64,000 nucleotides of DNA from Cocos nucifera (lineage: Eukaryota > Streptophyta > Magnoliopsida > Arecales > Arecaceae): assembly GCA_006176705.1 (NCBI GenBank), contig QRFJ01000021.1, forward strand, positions 3,554,208-3,618,207. Reading direction: 5' to 3'. Position numbers and translations under genes: made by a program. The notes beneath the pieces were generated by a model. That model did no database searches, was not told the DNA's origin, and saw only the letters and a program-made list of their open reading frames with translations. Positions 1-11,817 of the stretch are shown here, in pieces. How positions within the stretch are numbered: the stretch's first letter is position 1; each line of letters starts with the position of its first letter.

Positions 1-259
1 AATCACCATCCTCATGATGATCCTATGGTCGGGAGTTTTTTATGAGTTAATAATAAAAATTTATGTCTTAAATTTTGAACTCTTGAAAATATGAACTATC
101 ATTATCATTAACTCAAGGGACGTATCATAGATACTTTAAAATATACGCTATGATAGAAAATAATCTATTTTATTATTTATAGTTAAAATTATAATTTTAT
201 CCTTAGAAGTGTATTACAAGTGTCAACCAATCTGGCTTCTAGGGCACACATATCTAACA
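1..259 (-). repeat. Partial 3' LTR of A1
   Basis: Matches the end of the full LTR at about 8180-8437, including the shared block ending AGGGCACACATATCTAACA. On the minus strand the LTR therefore begins TGTTAGATATG, next to an internal purine-rich stretch (AAGTGAGAGT) that can serve as polypurine tract. The rest lies left of the window. Confidence 0.9.
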
Positions 260-273
260 AACTCTCACTTGAT

Positions 274-780
274 CTAAAGCCAATTGACTACAAATCTAAG
301 TCCCATCTTCTCAAGATGGGCTTCGATCTTCTGCTGGCCCAACGACTTTGTAAGTGGGTCTACCATATTTTCTACGGAGTTGACTTTCTTGACCTCGACG
401 TAACCTTTCTCAAGATAATCACGAATGAGGTGGTATCGCTGCTCAATGTGCTTGGATTTCTGATGAGACCTCGACTCCTTAGCAAGGACTATGGTGCCAT
501 TATTATCACAGTATAGAGAAATGATATTTGATGGCATCACCTCGATCTCTGTAGTAAATTTTTTGTACCAGAATGCCTCCTTCGTAGCTTCTGAAGCAGC
601 GATGTACTCTACTTTCATGATGAAATCTGCTATCACTGTTTGCTTGGAACTCTTTCAACTAATAGCACCACTATTACACACAAATAGACTTTCAGATGTC
701 AACTTTCGATCATTTATATCGGACATAAAATTCGAGTCTGTATATCCCTAGACTTGGAGTTCTCCATTACCAAAAACCAA
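274..780 (-). pseudogene. A1 RNase H domain remnant
   Basis: This is the C-terminal RNase H of a Ty1/copia polyprotein, which degrades the RNA of the RNA-DNA hybrid. Visible motifs on the minus strand are VEYIAASEATKEAFW, LYCDNNGTIVLAKE with a catalytic aspartate, KHIEQRYHLIRDYLEKG, and MVDPLTKSL near the end. Upstream, a GYTDSNFMSDINDRK-like block is readable at about 660-780, but a Trp codon there has become TGA (655-657). The domain ends just before the 3' LTR, as expected. Confident as to family; not functional. Confidence 0.9.
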
Positions 781-846
781 CATCATATCCTTAGTTCTTT
801 TTAAGTACTTAAGAATATATTTCACAGAAGTCCAGTGTTCTTCATC

Positions 847-1994
847 TTAATTCGACTGATATCTGCTCGTGACACTCACAGCATGGGCTATATCAGATCG
901 TGTACATAACATAGCATACATAAGGCTCCCTATTGCTGAAGCATAAGGGATCTTGCTCATGTGTTCAATCTCCTCAGGTATGTTGGGACACATTTTCTTG
1001 GAGAGATGAATGCCATGTTTGAAAGGTACCAATCCCCTCTTAGAGTTTTTCATGCTAAACCTTTTTAGCACTTTCTCTATGTACATCTTCTATGAAAGAC
1101 CTAGCATCCTATTCGGTCTATCTCTATAGACCTTAATTTCTAGAATAAAGGATGCTTCTCTTAGATCTTTCATAAAGAATTCTTTAGATAACCATATTTT
1201 AACTATGGTTAACATAAAAATATCATTTTCAATAAGGAGGATATCATCTACGTATGGTACGAGGAAGACAATAGCGTTTCCACTGATCTTTTTGAAAATA
1301 CATAGTTCCTCATCCTTCTTGATGAAACTAAATAATTTGATCACATCATTAAAATGAGTATTCCAACTCCAAGATGCTTGCTTAAGTCCATATATGGATC
1401 TTTGTAGCTTGCATACTTTATGATCAACATCACTGGATGTGAAATCTAGTGGCTGTTCCATATAGATATCTTCCTCAAGATATCCATTTAAGAATGCCAT
1501 TTTCATGTCCATTTGTCATATTTCATAATCAAAATAGGCTGCAACAGTAAGTAATGTGCGTATGAATTTTAGCATGGCTACTAGCGAAAAGATATCTGAT
1601 AGTCAATTCCTTCATGCTGATTATACCCTTTTACCACTAATCTAGCTTTGAATGTCTCCACATTTCCATCTGCACTAATCTTTCTCTTGTAGATCTATTT
1701 ATACCCAATAGGTACTATATCTTCAGATGGATCTACCAAGGTCTAGACTTGGTTTGAGTGCATCGAGTCAATTTCTGACTTCATTGCCTCTAATCATTTC
1801 TCGGAGTCGATATTCGATATTGCTTCATCATAGATTTTGGGATCATCACCATGAACCCCATTACTTACGAGGAACATTTTTTCTACTTTCTCTGAAATAG
1901 TACCTAAGTACCTCTCAGAGAGACGAAAAATTCTTTTTGATCTACGAGGTGGAGGAGGTAGTGATTGTATTGATTCAACCTGATTTAGTTTCAT
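847..1994 (-). pseudogene. A1 reverse transcriptase remnant
   Basis: Ty1/copia RT, which makes cDNA from the element's RNA. On the minus strand the palm block MDMKMAFLNGYLEEDIYMEQP is followed by SIYGLKQASW, the catalytic box YVDDILL (intact) and, after a stop, the connection region IGSLMYAMLCTRSDIAHAV. The N-terminal part at about 1500-1800 (RT start, IYKRK and FKARLV blocks) is full of stops. A Pro-rich spacer with PPPPRRSKRI lies at 1794-1994, the usual linker between integrase and RT. Several frameshifts separate the pieces. Confidence 0.9.
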
Positions 1995-2237
1995 AGGATC
2001 CTTAGTTCGTTGCTCTTATGAGATTTTCTCTTCGAGCTTGATTTGCTTTCCAATGCCACCATCTTGAATGAACTATTTTTAAAGAAAGATGGCATGCTGA
2101 CTCATAATTACATTATGATCTTCTAAAATATAGAAATAATATCCTAATGACTCTTTAGGATATCCTATGAATTGAGCTTTAAAGGACCTATAGTCTAGTT
2201 TGTCCGTTTGTTGTCTTTTGACATGAGTCCGACAATC

Positions 2238-3000
2238 CTAAATTTTGAGATGACTCAGACTTGATTTCTTATCATGCCATATCTCATACGGTGTGGTAGG
2301 AATAATTTTAGACAAAATTCTATTCAGTAAATATATAGCAGTTAATAGACTATGTTCCCAAAGAAAATCAGGAAGATCTATGAAGCTCATCATGGATCGG
2401 ACCATATCTAATAGGATCCGGTTCCTCCGTTCTAAAATCCCATTGAGTTTAGGTATTCTAGGTAGAGTCCATTGAGAGACTATGCCATTTTGGTTGAGAT
2501 GGTCCAAAAATTTCTGACTAAGATATTCACCTCCTCGATCTGATCGAAAAACCATAATGGATTTTTCAGTTTGCTTTTCAACTTCATGTCTGAATTTTTT
2601 AAACTTTTCAAAGGCTTCAGACTTGTGTCTTATAAGATACACATATCTATACTGAGATAAATCATCAGTAAAGATTATAAAGTAGTCAAAGTTGCCTCTA
2701 GTCGGCATATTAAATGGATCGCATACATCAGTATGTACTAGGACAAGTAGTTCCATGGCCCTTTCTCCATGTCCTACAAAAGAGAGCTTAGTCATTTTGC
2801 CCTGAAGACATGATTCATAAATTAGATATGACTCAGAAGTCAACGAACTCAATAGTCTAATTTCTCCAATTTGTTAATCCTATCTTCTGCTATATGACCT
2901 TGCCTTAGGTATCATAGATACCTATCGTTTGGATTATCCTTGATTCATTTTGATCTTATGGCATTCATATTTTGCTCGATATTAGAGACAGATACATCAA
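2238..3000 (-). pseudogene. A1 integrase remnant
   Basis: Retroviral-type integrase (rve core), which inserts the cDNA. A 204-residue frame at 2238-2852 holds the core. All three acidic residues are visible: Asp in LVHTDVCDPF, Asp in FRSDRGGEYLS, and Glu in NGILERRNR. The C-terminal part retains LPDFLWEHSLLTAIYLLNR and TPYEIWH. The N-terminal zinc-binding region at about 2860-3000 is broken by stops. This is one of the best preserved domains of A1. Confidence 0.9.
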
Positions 3001-3103
3001 TATATAATTGGTAGAGATCGTTAATAAAAAAATTACTTATAATTTTATTTTTTTCATAAAAAATATTATAATAGTCCTTAAGAAAACCAATTATATAGCC
3101 TTT

Positions 3104-3480
3104 TTATGCTAAATATGAAACAGAAATCAAATTCCTGTTTACAGCAGGCACATAATAACAATCCCTAAGTACTAAATTTAAGTCAGATGATAATCGAAGA
3201 GGGTAGGTTCTCACGGCCACAGTAGCAAATCTTGCTCCATTTTTGATGCGTAGGATCATCTCACCATCCCTCAGTCTCCTGCTATTCTCAAGATCTTGCA
3301 TGAAAATGCACAAATGAGCAATAGAATCAGAGTCAAGCACCCAACTAGATGTAAAAGAAATCATAAAATTAGATTCAATAACAAGCATACCTCCAGAAGG
3401 ACCTGTCTCTTTCTTATTCTTCAGGATGGCCAGGTATGTAGGACAGTTCTGCTTTCAGTGGCCGTTAGTATTACAATAAA
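3104..3480 (-). pseudogene. A1 protease and gag zinc-knuckle remnant
   Basis: Aspartic protease of a Ty1/copia polyprotein, which cleaves Gag-Pol. On the minus strand the active-site block reads VLDSDSIAHLC, where the family has D-S/T-G, so the glycine is replaced (A2 keeps VLDSGS). The C-terminal part has LVLRDCYYVPAVNRNLISVS. Upstream at about 3440-3490 a CCHC knuckle is degenerate: the first Cys is Tyr and a Trp codon is TGA at 3455-3457. Confidence 0.85.
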
Positions 3481-4227
3481 AATACTTTTTTTTGTCAGCA
3501 GCTTTTTTCTTCAGCTTTATCTTTTTTTTTTTCCATCTTCCACCTTCTGCTTTTTCATAGACTTCTTCTTCTTTTCAAAAATTTTTTTCTTGGAAGAAGT
3601 CCATTCCATAGCAAGTACTGAGCCTTTAAAACTTTTCATGGAGAGCTCAGCAATAACCAGCATATTCATAAGCTCAACCAGAGTATTCTGAAATTTATGC
3701 ATATGGTAGTTCATGATGAACTGCCAATACGCATCAATCAAGAATTATAGAATTATATCATTCTGCAGATCTTGGTCTAACTTCACTCCGAGCTTCTCAA
3801 GCTCTTCCAAGTCCTTGATTATCATCGGATAATGATCTTGGACTGACTATCCATCATGCATTTTAGCCTTAAATAGACATTTAGTGATCTGATATTTGGC
3901 TGCGCGACTCTGTTTACCAAACAACTCTTACAGGTGAGCCAACATTTGATGGGCAATCTTGATATCTTCATATTGGCATTGAAGCTCATCAGATATCGAG
4001 CCCAACATGTAGTATCTGATCTTATTATCTTCATCCATCTATTTGTCAAAAGATGCTCTCTGTTCAGCGAACGGATGAGCTGGTAAGATGGAGGGATCCT
4101 GATCCAATACATGAGTCAACTTCTCAAAATCCAAAATAATTTTGAAGTTTCGAAGCTAATCCTTATAATTGGATCCAGTCAGTCTATGGGTGTCTAGGAT
4201 ACGGGCTAGTGGGTTGGATGCAGACTT
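3481..4227 (-). pseudogene. A1 gag remnant, start codon lost
   Basis: Nucleocapsid/capsid protein of the copia element. The N terminus aligns with copy A2 (SASNPLARILDT), but the ATG seen in A2 (9910-9912) and A3 (27470-27472) is AAG here (CTT on plus at 4225-4227). A lysine-rich tail (KKKSMKKQKVEDGKKKR) precedes the zinc knuckle. Stop codons interrupt the middle. The plus strand in this stretch yields only shadow frames. Confidence 0.82.
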
Positions 4228-6130
4228 TTTTCTTTTTCCTATAGAGAGTCAATGTTTCTAGTTAGATTTTGTAATTAAAACTTGACTAATTTATTTAGAG
4301 ATTTATTTTTAAATAAATTAGCTTTCACTATTTTTTTGGATCCCTACACTTCATTTGTAGAGATGCAAAAATCTCCATGATTACTGATTTTTAGTGAATG
4401 GTGCTGTCTCACCAATTGACTCATCACCTCATCTAACAGTTATTGATGATGAATTAGCCCATGAGTGAACAACTCTTAACTCATCACCTTACCTAACAGT
4501 TATTGGTGATGGATTAGCCCATGAGTGAACAACTCTTGTCCAATGATTCTCTAATCATGGCGCACCCAGACTTAGTCTCTAATTCATGAATCTTATCATG
4601 CCTGAAATATTGATCTACTCCTTAGTTAAGTCAAACCCACCATTTGCATAGATTGGATTCCTAATTGGGTCTCTTACTGTATCCAAAATATTGAGTCCAA
4701 TCCATCCTCTAGCCCATAGCATCCAATACCTAATAGATATGGTTGCATCTTTTCGGTGCAACCGAACCACTGTGACAAGTCGAAAATAATCAACTCCGAA
4801 AAGGGCCCGCACATCTATAATGATGGAAAATCTTAGACTTAATCTTTTCTTAGGAAGATTTGATTTAGGTCTCTTTAAACTTGTCTTGATATAGCCATAA
4901 TCATTATGACTAATCTAGTGGTATGGGTTAGCTCGGATTGTTAGCCACCTTAGATCAGAACTGGATCGACAAACATGGTCAGGTAAGTAAAATCGGTGAA
5001 AGGGATATACCATTAACTCGATAAGAATGAATTCGAGTCGAGTAGCTCCTAATTAAAAATCAGTCGATCGTATCTACCAAACTTACGTTTGACATCAAAT
5101 TATTGAGCCAGAACCAATTAGGTTAGCCTATAATTCAAACTCTAACCACTGAGCCTAATTAGATCTTAACTTGAATGATCACTCATGTGACTTAACCTTA
5201 ATCTAGACTTAATCCTATTAGGCTGGTCAATTTAAGTATTCTTGATCCCACCTAACCAACTTTTGATTTAGTTTGATCAACCGCTAGGCCTAATTGAGCT
5301 ACCCAAGTCCGAACCCAATTTTATAAATATGTCTTAGATCTAAAAATTTTTAATTTTTATCTTAATTCTCAATTAAATTTAGGATTCATAAATAATATAT
5401 ATATATAAAATTCTAGGATTTCAAGATCTAAGGTTTTGCAGAAAATAAGTTTTGATTTCTGATTAAGGTCGAACGTGCAGCACCCCTACACACTATAAGA
5501 ACATCCCATCAAATGGAAGGAGAGAGCCTTTAAATTCTACTTCATTCTTATGATTGTATGGCTAAGGAGAATGCCTTAATCAGAAATATGAAAAATTTAT
5601 AAAACTAGTTAGATCTACATCATATATTACATATATAAAAATTAATCTAACTAAAAATATATTTTACAAATATCTCATGTATTATATTATGTATATTTTT
5701 AAATCTAAATTATTTTAAAAATATCTAAAAAATAAAATTTAAATTTGATCATATCAAATTAAAATTTATTCTAAAAAATTTTGTAGAACTATTCTACAAC
5801 TAGTCTAAACATGCATCTATCATATCTCATATGAATAAATTAAATAAATTTATTTTCTATTTTTTAAATTTAATTATAATATTTATAATATTAAAAAATA
5901 ATAAATAAATAAATTTAAAAATTATAATTAATTAAATTAAAATTATGATCATGCTAGACTACACATAGAATAATTCTATTTCTAGTTTAGTCATGCATCC
6001 ATACATCTTAGATCTAGATTATTTAATTTTTAATTTTTTAATTTTAGATCTAATCATATCTAATATGACATCTAAAATTATCTAATTATTAAATAAAAAA
6101 TAAATTAAAATTAGATCTAATTTATTATGG
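4228..6130 (-). other. A1 untranslated leader
   Basis: No coding signal. This is the 1.9 kb stretch between primer-binding site and gag, homologous to 9913-11800 and 27473-29352. It is AT-rich towards 5340-6130. A 60-bp tandem duplication (about 4419-4478 and 4479-4538) occurs only in this copy. Confidence 0.8.
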
Positions 6131-6133
6131 GAC

Positions 6134-6148
6134 CTGGCTCTGATATCA
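6134..6148 (-). other. A1 primer-binding site
   Basis: The minus strand reads TGATATCAGAGCCAG directly after the LTR end, one change from TGGTATCAGAGC, the usual complement of the 3' end of plant initiator-Met tRNA. It sits 2 bp from the LTR, as expected. Confidence 0.88.
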
Positions 6149-6150
6149 GT

Positions 6151-8437
6151 TGAAGAAAAAAACTTATTTTTCGGATCAGATTCGTTCAGATCTGATTAGA
6201 TCAGGAGGAATATTTCAAAATTTTTTTCTAAGATCTTAATCAGATATGAGACTTCTCAAATCTAATCTTATTGATCTGATAATAAAAATAAAAATAAAAA
6301 TTTATTTTAATTTAATTTAATTATATCTTTATTTTAGATAATCAATTATCCTGTGATGATTTTGATGCTTGTCTGAGATTCTAGATGTAGCCATGCAAGT
6401 GCCTGACTTCTATCGGTATCCACTCAGACAGAATCTAAAGATCTTCTCCTTTTGAATCAATTCTTCAAAAATTAGATCTGGATATGATCTTGAAGGTCTT
6501 GAAAATGACTTTTGAAGAACAGTCGTTGTCTCTTGCAGTAGTGTTGCCTTCTTTCTTTCCTAATGCCTTTCACTTGCTTGGATCGCACCTTCTTCGTACT
6601 CAAAGTCCCTTAGGTGTGGAGAGGAGAGAGAGGACCAGAGGGTGGCATGGTGAAGGAGGGAGATGGGCTATGTGGCATGAGCTAAAGTCAAAAGAACTAA
6701 ATTCTAGGTGCAGATAGGATTTATATAGACCCTGCTGCGCCATGCAGTGCCACATCATCCCGACCAATCATGGCCCTTTGTGCAATCAGATCTAAATCTG
6801 ATTGGTGGGATGATATCATCTGATTCAATCAGATTAGTGTCTCTCAAAACTCTCCTTAGATGGTGCCAAGACTGGATCAAACAAGTCTTCTCGGTGCCAC
6901 CTAATTTGATTCTCTGAAGCAACTGATGTCCCATTTGTATGGGACTCCATCTTTTATCCTTATGGGGCGCACGCCTCCCTAGGCATGCACCCCTTGCTTG
7001 TCTTCTTTTTAGCCGGGGGATAAATTTTTAGGTTCTCTTCTATGAGTGCATGACATATGGATAGATGTCTAAGTATTCAGGATCAACATTTGACCAATGT
7101 TCGAAGATAAGATTTAGCAGGTGATGAAAAATGGTAGGTGTTGTTTCAAATTTATCTCATAAATTAAGATAATCCTTTTCTGACCTGGATAAGCTTCAGT
7201 CAGACTAAGTAAAGGTTTTCTGAGTGAGTCCAAATATATTTGGCTCAGTCGAGACAAGCTTTAATGATTGTTAAAGGAGAATATTAGGCTCAATCGTGTG
7301 CTAGCACGATTTTCTTGAACCTAATTGAATCTTATTCAAATCAATTGAACTGAGTTAATCTAATTTATGATATCCAGATCCAAACCCTTATTTGTATGAT
7401 CTAGTTAGATTCAGTTCCGTATGATAATGGGATATATCGTGATCTCTATCATCGACATCATCGAAACATCTTTCGATGGATCAGAACTTTTCTGATTCAG
7501 ACAACTAGTATGATCGATCATCCAAATCATTCTAATTACTCCCAAAATTCATCAATGACATCTAGCAGCATATGGTGGTAATCCATCAGAACTGAAAGTG
7601 AACCTCTCAGTGTAGTTACCTATGTGATTAAGTTTCTCTATCTTGAGCTCCGACCGGATTAGGGTTAAGGTGATCTCGTCAAACCCTAATTTTCGTCATA
7701 TGAATTAATCATTTGATTCAAGTCTAATGTAAAAATTTTAATAGAAACTCTTTCTATTATTTTACTCTACCATGGCCATGGGCTTATGAACTTGATTCTC
7801 ATGATCATCATAGGGCTACTTTTTATCTATCGAGGTAGATAGATCTCTTATTGGTGCAATCCAATTCCTACAATGAACATGCTATAGCTAATATACACCT
7901 CAGGATTTCGAATGGCTAGGAGATCGAGTTATAGTATAGTTAAACTACAACACCCTCAAGATGAACTATCGATGCACCTCAGATCAAAGAACCAGACACA
8001 CTACTGCAGCTTCAAGCTAGTCATCGACGAGAAGGTAGACTTCCTCATGACTGCTCGAGGTGGTCACGCTTAGTGCCCTCGTTCTCTAACGAGTACCGTA
8101 CTATCACTCTGATGTCTCTACACCGTAGACTCAAGACTCATCTATCCAAAAAAAGTGATCATACCCCAACCTTTTGGATCAATCCCCATCCTCATGATGA
8201 TCATATGGTCGGGAGCTTTTTATGAGTTAATAATAAAAATTCATGTCTTAAATTTTCAACTCTTGAAAATATGAACTATCATTACCATTAACTCAAGAAA
8301 TGTATCACAGACACTTTGAAATACATACTATGATAGAAAATAATCTATTTTATTATTTATAGTTAAAATTATAATTTTATTCTTAGAAGTGTATTACAAG
8401 TGTCAGCGAATCTGGCTTCTAGGGCACACATATCTAA
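6151..8437 (-). repeat. Family A LTR (5' LTR of A1, shared with A2)
   Basis: Full-length LTR of about 2287 bp. On plus it opens TGAAG next to the primer-binding site and closes AGGGCACACATATCTAA at 8437, where the terminal CA is lost at the junction with A2. The adjacent sequence at 8441 is internal integrase sequence of a second copy rather than host DNA, so this LTR serves two internal regions. The short frame at 6484-6717 has no domain similarity I recognise. Confidence 0.88.
6720..6728 (-). promoter_or_regulatory. Family A LTR TATA box
   Basis: The minus strand reads CTATATAAA. The same block, followed on plus by a conserved ACTGCGCCATGCA context, recurs at about 22855 and 29938 in other A LTRs, at the position expected for the U3/R promoter. 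Confidence 0.55.
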
Positions 8438-8440
8438 TAT

Positions 8441-9244
8441 GTGGCCCTTTCCCCATGTCCTACAAAAGGGAGCTTGGTCATTTTGCCATGAAGGCATGAT
8501 TCACAAATCAGATATGATTCGAAAGTCAACGAACTCAGTAGCCTAAATTCTTCCAATTTGTTAACCTTGTCTTCTGCTATATGATCTAGCCTAAGGTGCC
8601 ATAGATACCTATCATTTAGACTATCCTTAGATCATTTGGATTATCCTTAGGTCGTTTTGCTCGATATTGAAAATAAAAACATCAATATGTAACTGATAGA
8701 GATCATTTATAAGATAACTACTTGCAATTTTATTTCTTTCATAAAGAATATTACAATGGTCCTTAAGAAAACTAATTACATAGCCTTCTTGTGCTAAACA
8801 TAAAATAGAAATCAAATTCCTACTTACAGCAGGCACATAAAAATAATCTTTAAGAACTAAATCTAATCCTAATGGTAATCGTAGAGGATAGGTTTCCACG
8901 ACCACTGTAGCAACTCTTTCTCTATTTTCGACGCGTAGGACCATCTCATAATCCCTTAGCCTTCTGTTATCCTCAAGATCCTGTATAAAAGTGCATAAGT
9001 GAGTATTAGAACCAGAGTCAAGCACCCAATTGGATGCAGAAGAAATCGTAAGGTTAGATTCTATAACTAGCATACCTTCAGAAGGACCTACCTCCTTCTT
9101 GTTCTTCAGGTTGGTCAGGTACAAGGGGCAGTTTTGCTTGCAATGACCGTCTGTATTGCAATAAAAATATTTTTTTTTATCAGTGGCCTTCTTCTTCGAC
9201 TTTGCCTTCTTTTTCTTTCCATCATCCAGCTTTTGCTTCTTCAT
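8441..9244 (-). pseudogene. A2 protease with zinc knuckle and integrase N-terminal scrap
   Basis: A 205-residue frame at 8627-9244 covers the lysine-rich gag tail, a zinc knuckle and the aspartic protease. The knuckle reads YFYCNTDGHCKQNC, so the first Cys of CX2CX4HX4C is Tyr. The protease motif VLDSGSNTHLC keeps the catalytic DSG, unlike A1 (DSD) and A3 (DSS). It continues into LVLKDYFYVPAVSRNLISI. Downstream, 8441-8626 matches the zinc-binding start of integrase, then the homology stops at the LTR. Confidence 0.88.
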
Positions 9245-9912
9245 AGACTTCTTTTTTTTTCCAAAAGACTTTCTCTTGGAAGAAGTCTACTCCACAGCAA
9301 GTACTGAGCCTTTAGAACCTTTCATAGAAAGCTCAGCAGTAACCAACATATTCATAATTTCTACTAGAGTATTCTATAGTTTATGCATATGATAGTTCAT
9401 GATAAACTGCCCATATGCATCAATTAAGAATTATAGAATTATATCAATCTGCAAATCCTTGTCCAACTTGACACCAGCTTCTCAAGCTCTTCTAAGTTCT
9501 TGATCATCATCGGACAATGATCTTGGACCGACTGTCCATCACGCATTTGAGCCTTAAAAAGTTTTCTAGTGACTTGATATTTGGTCGCGCAATATTGTTC
9601 ACCAAACAACTCTTGTAGGTGAGCCAATATTTGGCAGCTAGTCTTAATGTCTTCATGTTGGTGCTGGAGCTCATCAGACATCGAGCCCAACATGTGATAT
9701 CTAGCTTTATTATCATCATCCATCCACTTCTCTAGAGACACTCTCTGATCAGTGGTTGGACGGATTGATAAAGTGGGAGGGTCCTGTTCCAACACATGAG
9801 TCAACTTTTTAGAATTCAAAATAATTTTGAAGTTCCGAAGTCAATCTTTGAAGTTGGATCCGATCAGTCTATTGGTGTCCAGGATACGGGCTAGTGGATT
9901 GGATGCAGACAT
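9245..9912 (-). pseudogene. A2 gag remnant
   Basis: Gag of family A, the most readable of the three copies. It starts at an ATG (9910-9912 on the minus strand) with MSASNPLARILDTNRLIGSN. A frameshift near 9820-9840 separates this from a frame containing KWMDDDNKARYHMLGSMSDE and HLQELFGEQ, the UBN2-type gag pattern of copia elements. The expected role is to form the virus-like particle and bind RNA. Frameshift and later stops make it non-functional. Confidence 0.85.
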
Positions 9913-11800
9913 TTTTCTATAGAGAGTCAAAGTTTCTAGTTTAATTTTATAATTAGACTTAATTAATTTATTTAAAAATTTTATTTTTAAATAAATTAGA
10001 CTTTCACTATTTTCTTGGATCCCTATACTTTCTAGGTAGAGATGCAAAAATCTTCGTGATCATTTAATTTCTAGTGGATGGTACAGTCCCACCGACTGGC
10101 TCACCACCTCATCTAACAATTATTAATGATGGATCAACCGATGAGTTGACAACTCTTATCCAATGATTCTCTAATCATGGTGCACCTAATCTTGATCTCT
10201 AATTCATGAATCTCATCGTATTTGAAATATTGATCCACTCGTTAGTTAAGTCTGACCCACCATTTGTACGAATTAAATTTTTGATTGGATTCCTCACCAT
10301 ATTTAGAATATTGAGCCCAACCCATCCTCCAACCCATAGCATCCAATGCCTAATAGATGTGGTTGCATCTTCCTGATGCAACTGAGCCACTATAACCAGT
10401 CGAGAACAATCAACCCCAAGAAGGGCTCACACATCTACAATAGTAGAAGACCAATTGACTTAATCTTTTCTTAGGGAGATTTAATTTAGGTCTCTTAGAC
10501 TTAACTCAGTCATATATAACGGTTATGACAAGCCTAGTGGCATAGATTAGCTCAAACTATTAGCCATCTCAAATTAGAACTGGGTTGACATAAATGGCCA
10601 GGTAAGTGAGACCAGTGAAAGAGATATGCCATTAACTTGACAAGAATGTATTCAGATCGAGTAACTCCTAATTAAAAATTAATCGATCATATTTGCCAAA
10701 CTTACCTTAGACACCAAATTATCATACCAGAACTAATCAGGTTAGCCTACAATCCAGGCTCGGACCACAGAGCCAAATTAGGTCTTAATTAGATCGATCA
10801 CATGTGACTATGAGTTGATCTTGATCCAAACTTATAACTATTAGGCTGCTCAATTCTAAGCACTCTTGATTCCACCTAACCAACTCTTAATTCGGTTTGA
10901 TCAACCGCTAGACCTAATTGAGCTATCCAAGTCAGAACTCAATTTTATGAAAATATCTTAGATCTAAAAATTCTTAATTTTAGACTTAATTAGTTTTATA
11001 ATCTTAATTCTTATTTAAGTTTGGATTCATAAAAAAAAAAATATGTATCAAAATCCTAGGATTTCAGAATTTAGGATTTTACAGAAAATAAGTTTTGATT
11101 TTTGATAAAAAATGAATGCGTAGCATCCCTACATGCCATAAGAATACCTCATCGAATGGAAGGAGAGGACCTTTAAACCTTACTTTGTTCTTATGATCAG
11201 ACCATCGAGGGGAATGCCTTAATCAAAAATATAATTGAAACTATAAAACTAGTTAGATCTAGATCATATATCACATATATAATTAATGATCTCACTAATA
11301 CATACTTTATATACATCTCATGTATCATCACTAAATTAAACATGCATATTTTTTAGATCTAAAATATCATATATAATATTTAAAAAATAAATTTAAATTT
11401 GATCATATTAAAATAAAACTATTCTAGATAATTTATAGAACTATTCTACAACTAGTCTAAACAAGCATCTTTTCATATCACATATGAATAAATCAAAAAT
11501 TAAAATTTTTTTTTTTTTTTTTTAAATCTGATTATAATAATTATAATATCAAAAAAATAAAAATTAAATAGATCTAAAATCATATTTAATTAAATTAATA
11601 ATATGATCATACTAGACTATACATAGAACTATTTTATTCCCAGTCTAGTCATGCAACTCATATATATTAGATCTAAATAATTTAATTTTAAATTTTTAAT
11701 TTTACATCTAATCACATCTAATATGATATCTAAAACTTTTTAATATTAGATAAAAAATAAAAATAAAATTAGATCTAAAATAAATCTGAAGAACTGCAAC
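9913..11800 (-). other. A2 untranslated leader
   Basis: Homologous to the A1 and A3 leaders; no coding signal. Contains a T run at about 11507-11522 and AT-rich sequence next to the primer-binding site. Confidence 0.78.
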
Positions 11801-11815
11801 TTGGCTCTTATACCT
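11801..11815 (-). other. A2 primer-binding site, degenerate
   Basis: The plus strand reads TTGGCTCTTATACCT where the family has a TGGCTCTGATACCA core. It is still clearly in the slot between leader and LTR. Confidence 0.75.
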
Positions 11816-11817
11816 GT

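Larger units (their letters stand above)
1..8437 (-). mobile_element. Ty1/copia family A, copy A1 (3' end cut by window)
   Basis: The element reads on the minus strand: 5' LTR at 6151-8437, primer-binding site at 6134-6148, leader, gag, protease, integrase, RT, RNase H, then the end of the 3' LTR at 1-259. Integrase before RT is the Ty1/copia order. The LTR of about 2.29 kb and leader of about 1.9 kb recall the Angela/Tork type, but lineage needs an RT tree. Stop codons and frameshifts occur in every domain, so the copy is not autonomous. Confidence 0.93.
8438..11817 (-). mobile_element. Family A internal region A2, pol mostly deleted
   Basis: Minus-strand internal region lying between LTRs at 6151-8437 and 11818-14080. 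It starts abruptly inside the integrase N-terminal region; the integrase core, RT and RNase H are missing. Protease, gag, leader and primer-binding site follow in normal order. The break point at about 8438-8441 joins the LTR end to sequence matching 2755-2790 of A1, which is the mark of an internal deletion. Confidence 0.87.

Noticed and set aside
6484..6717. 77-residue plus-strand frame
   Set aside because: Lies inside the family A LTR antisense to the element; the homologous frame at 22664 differs in sequence and length.
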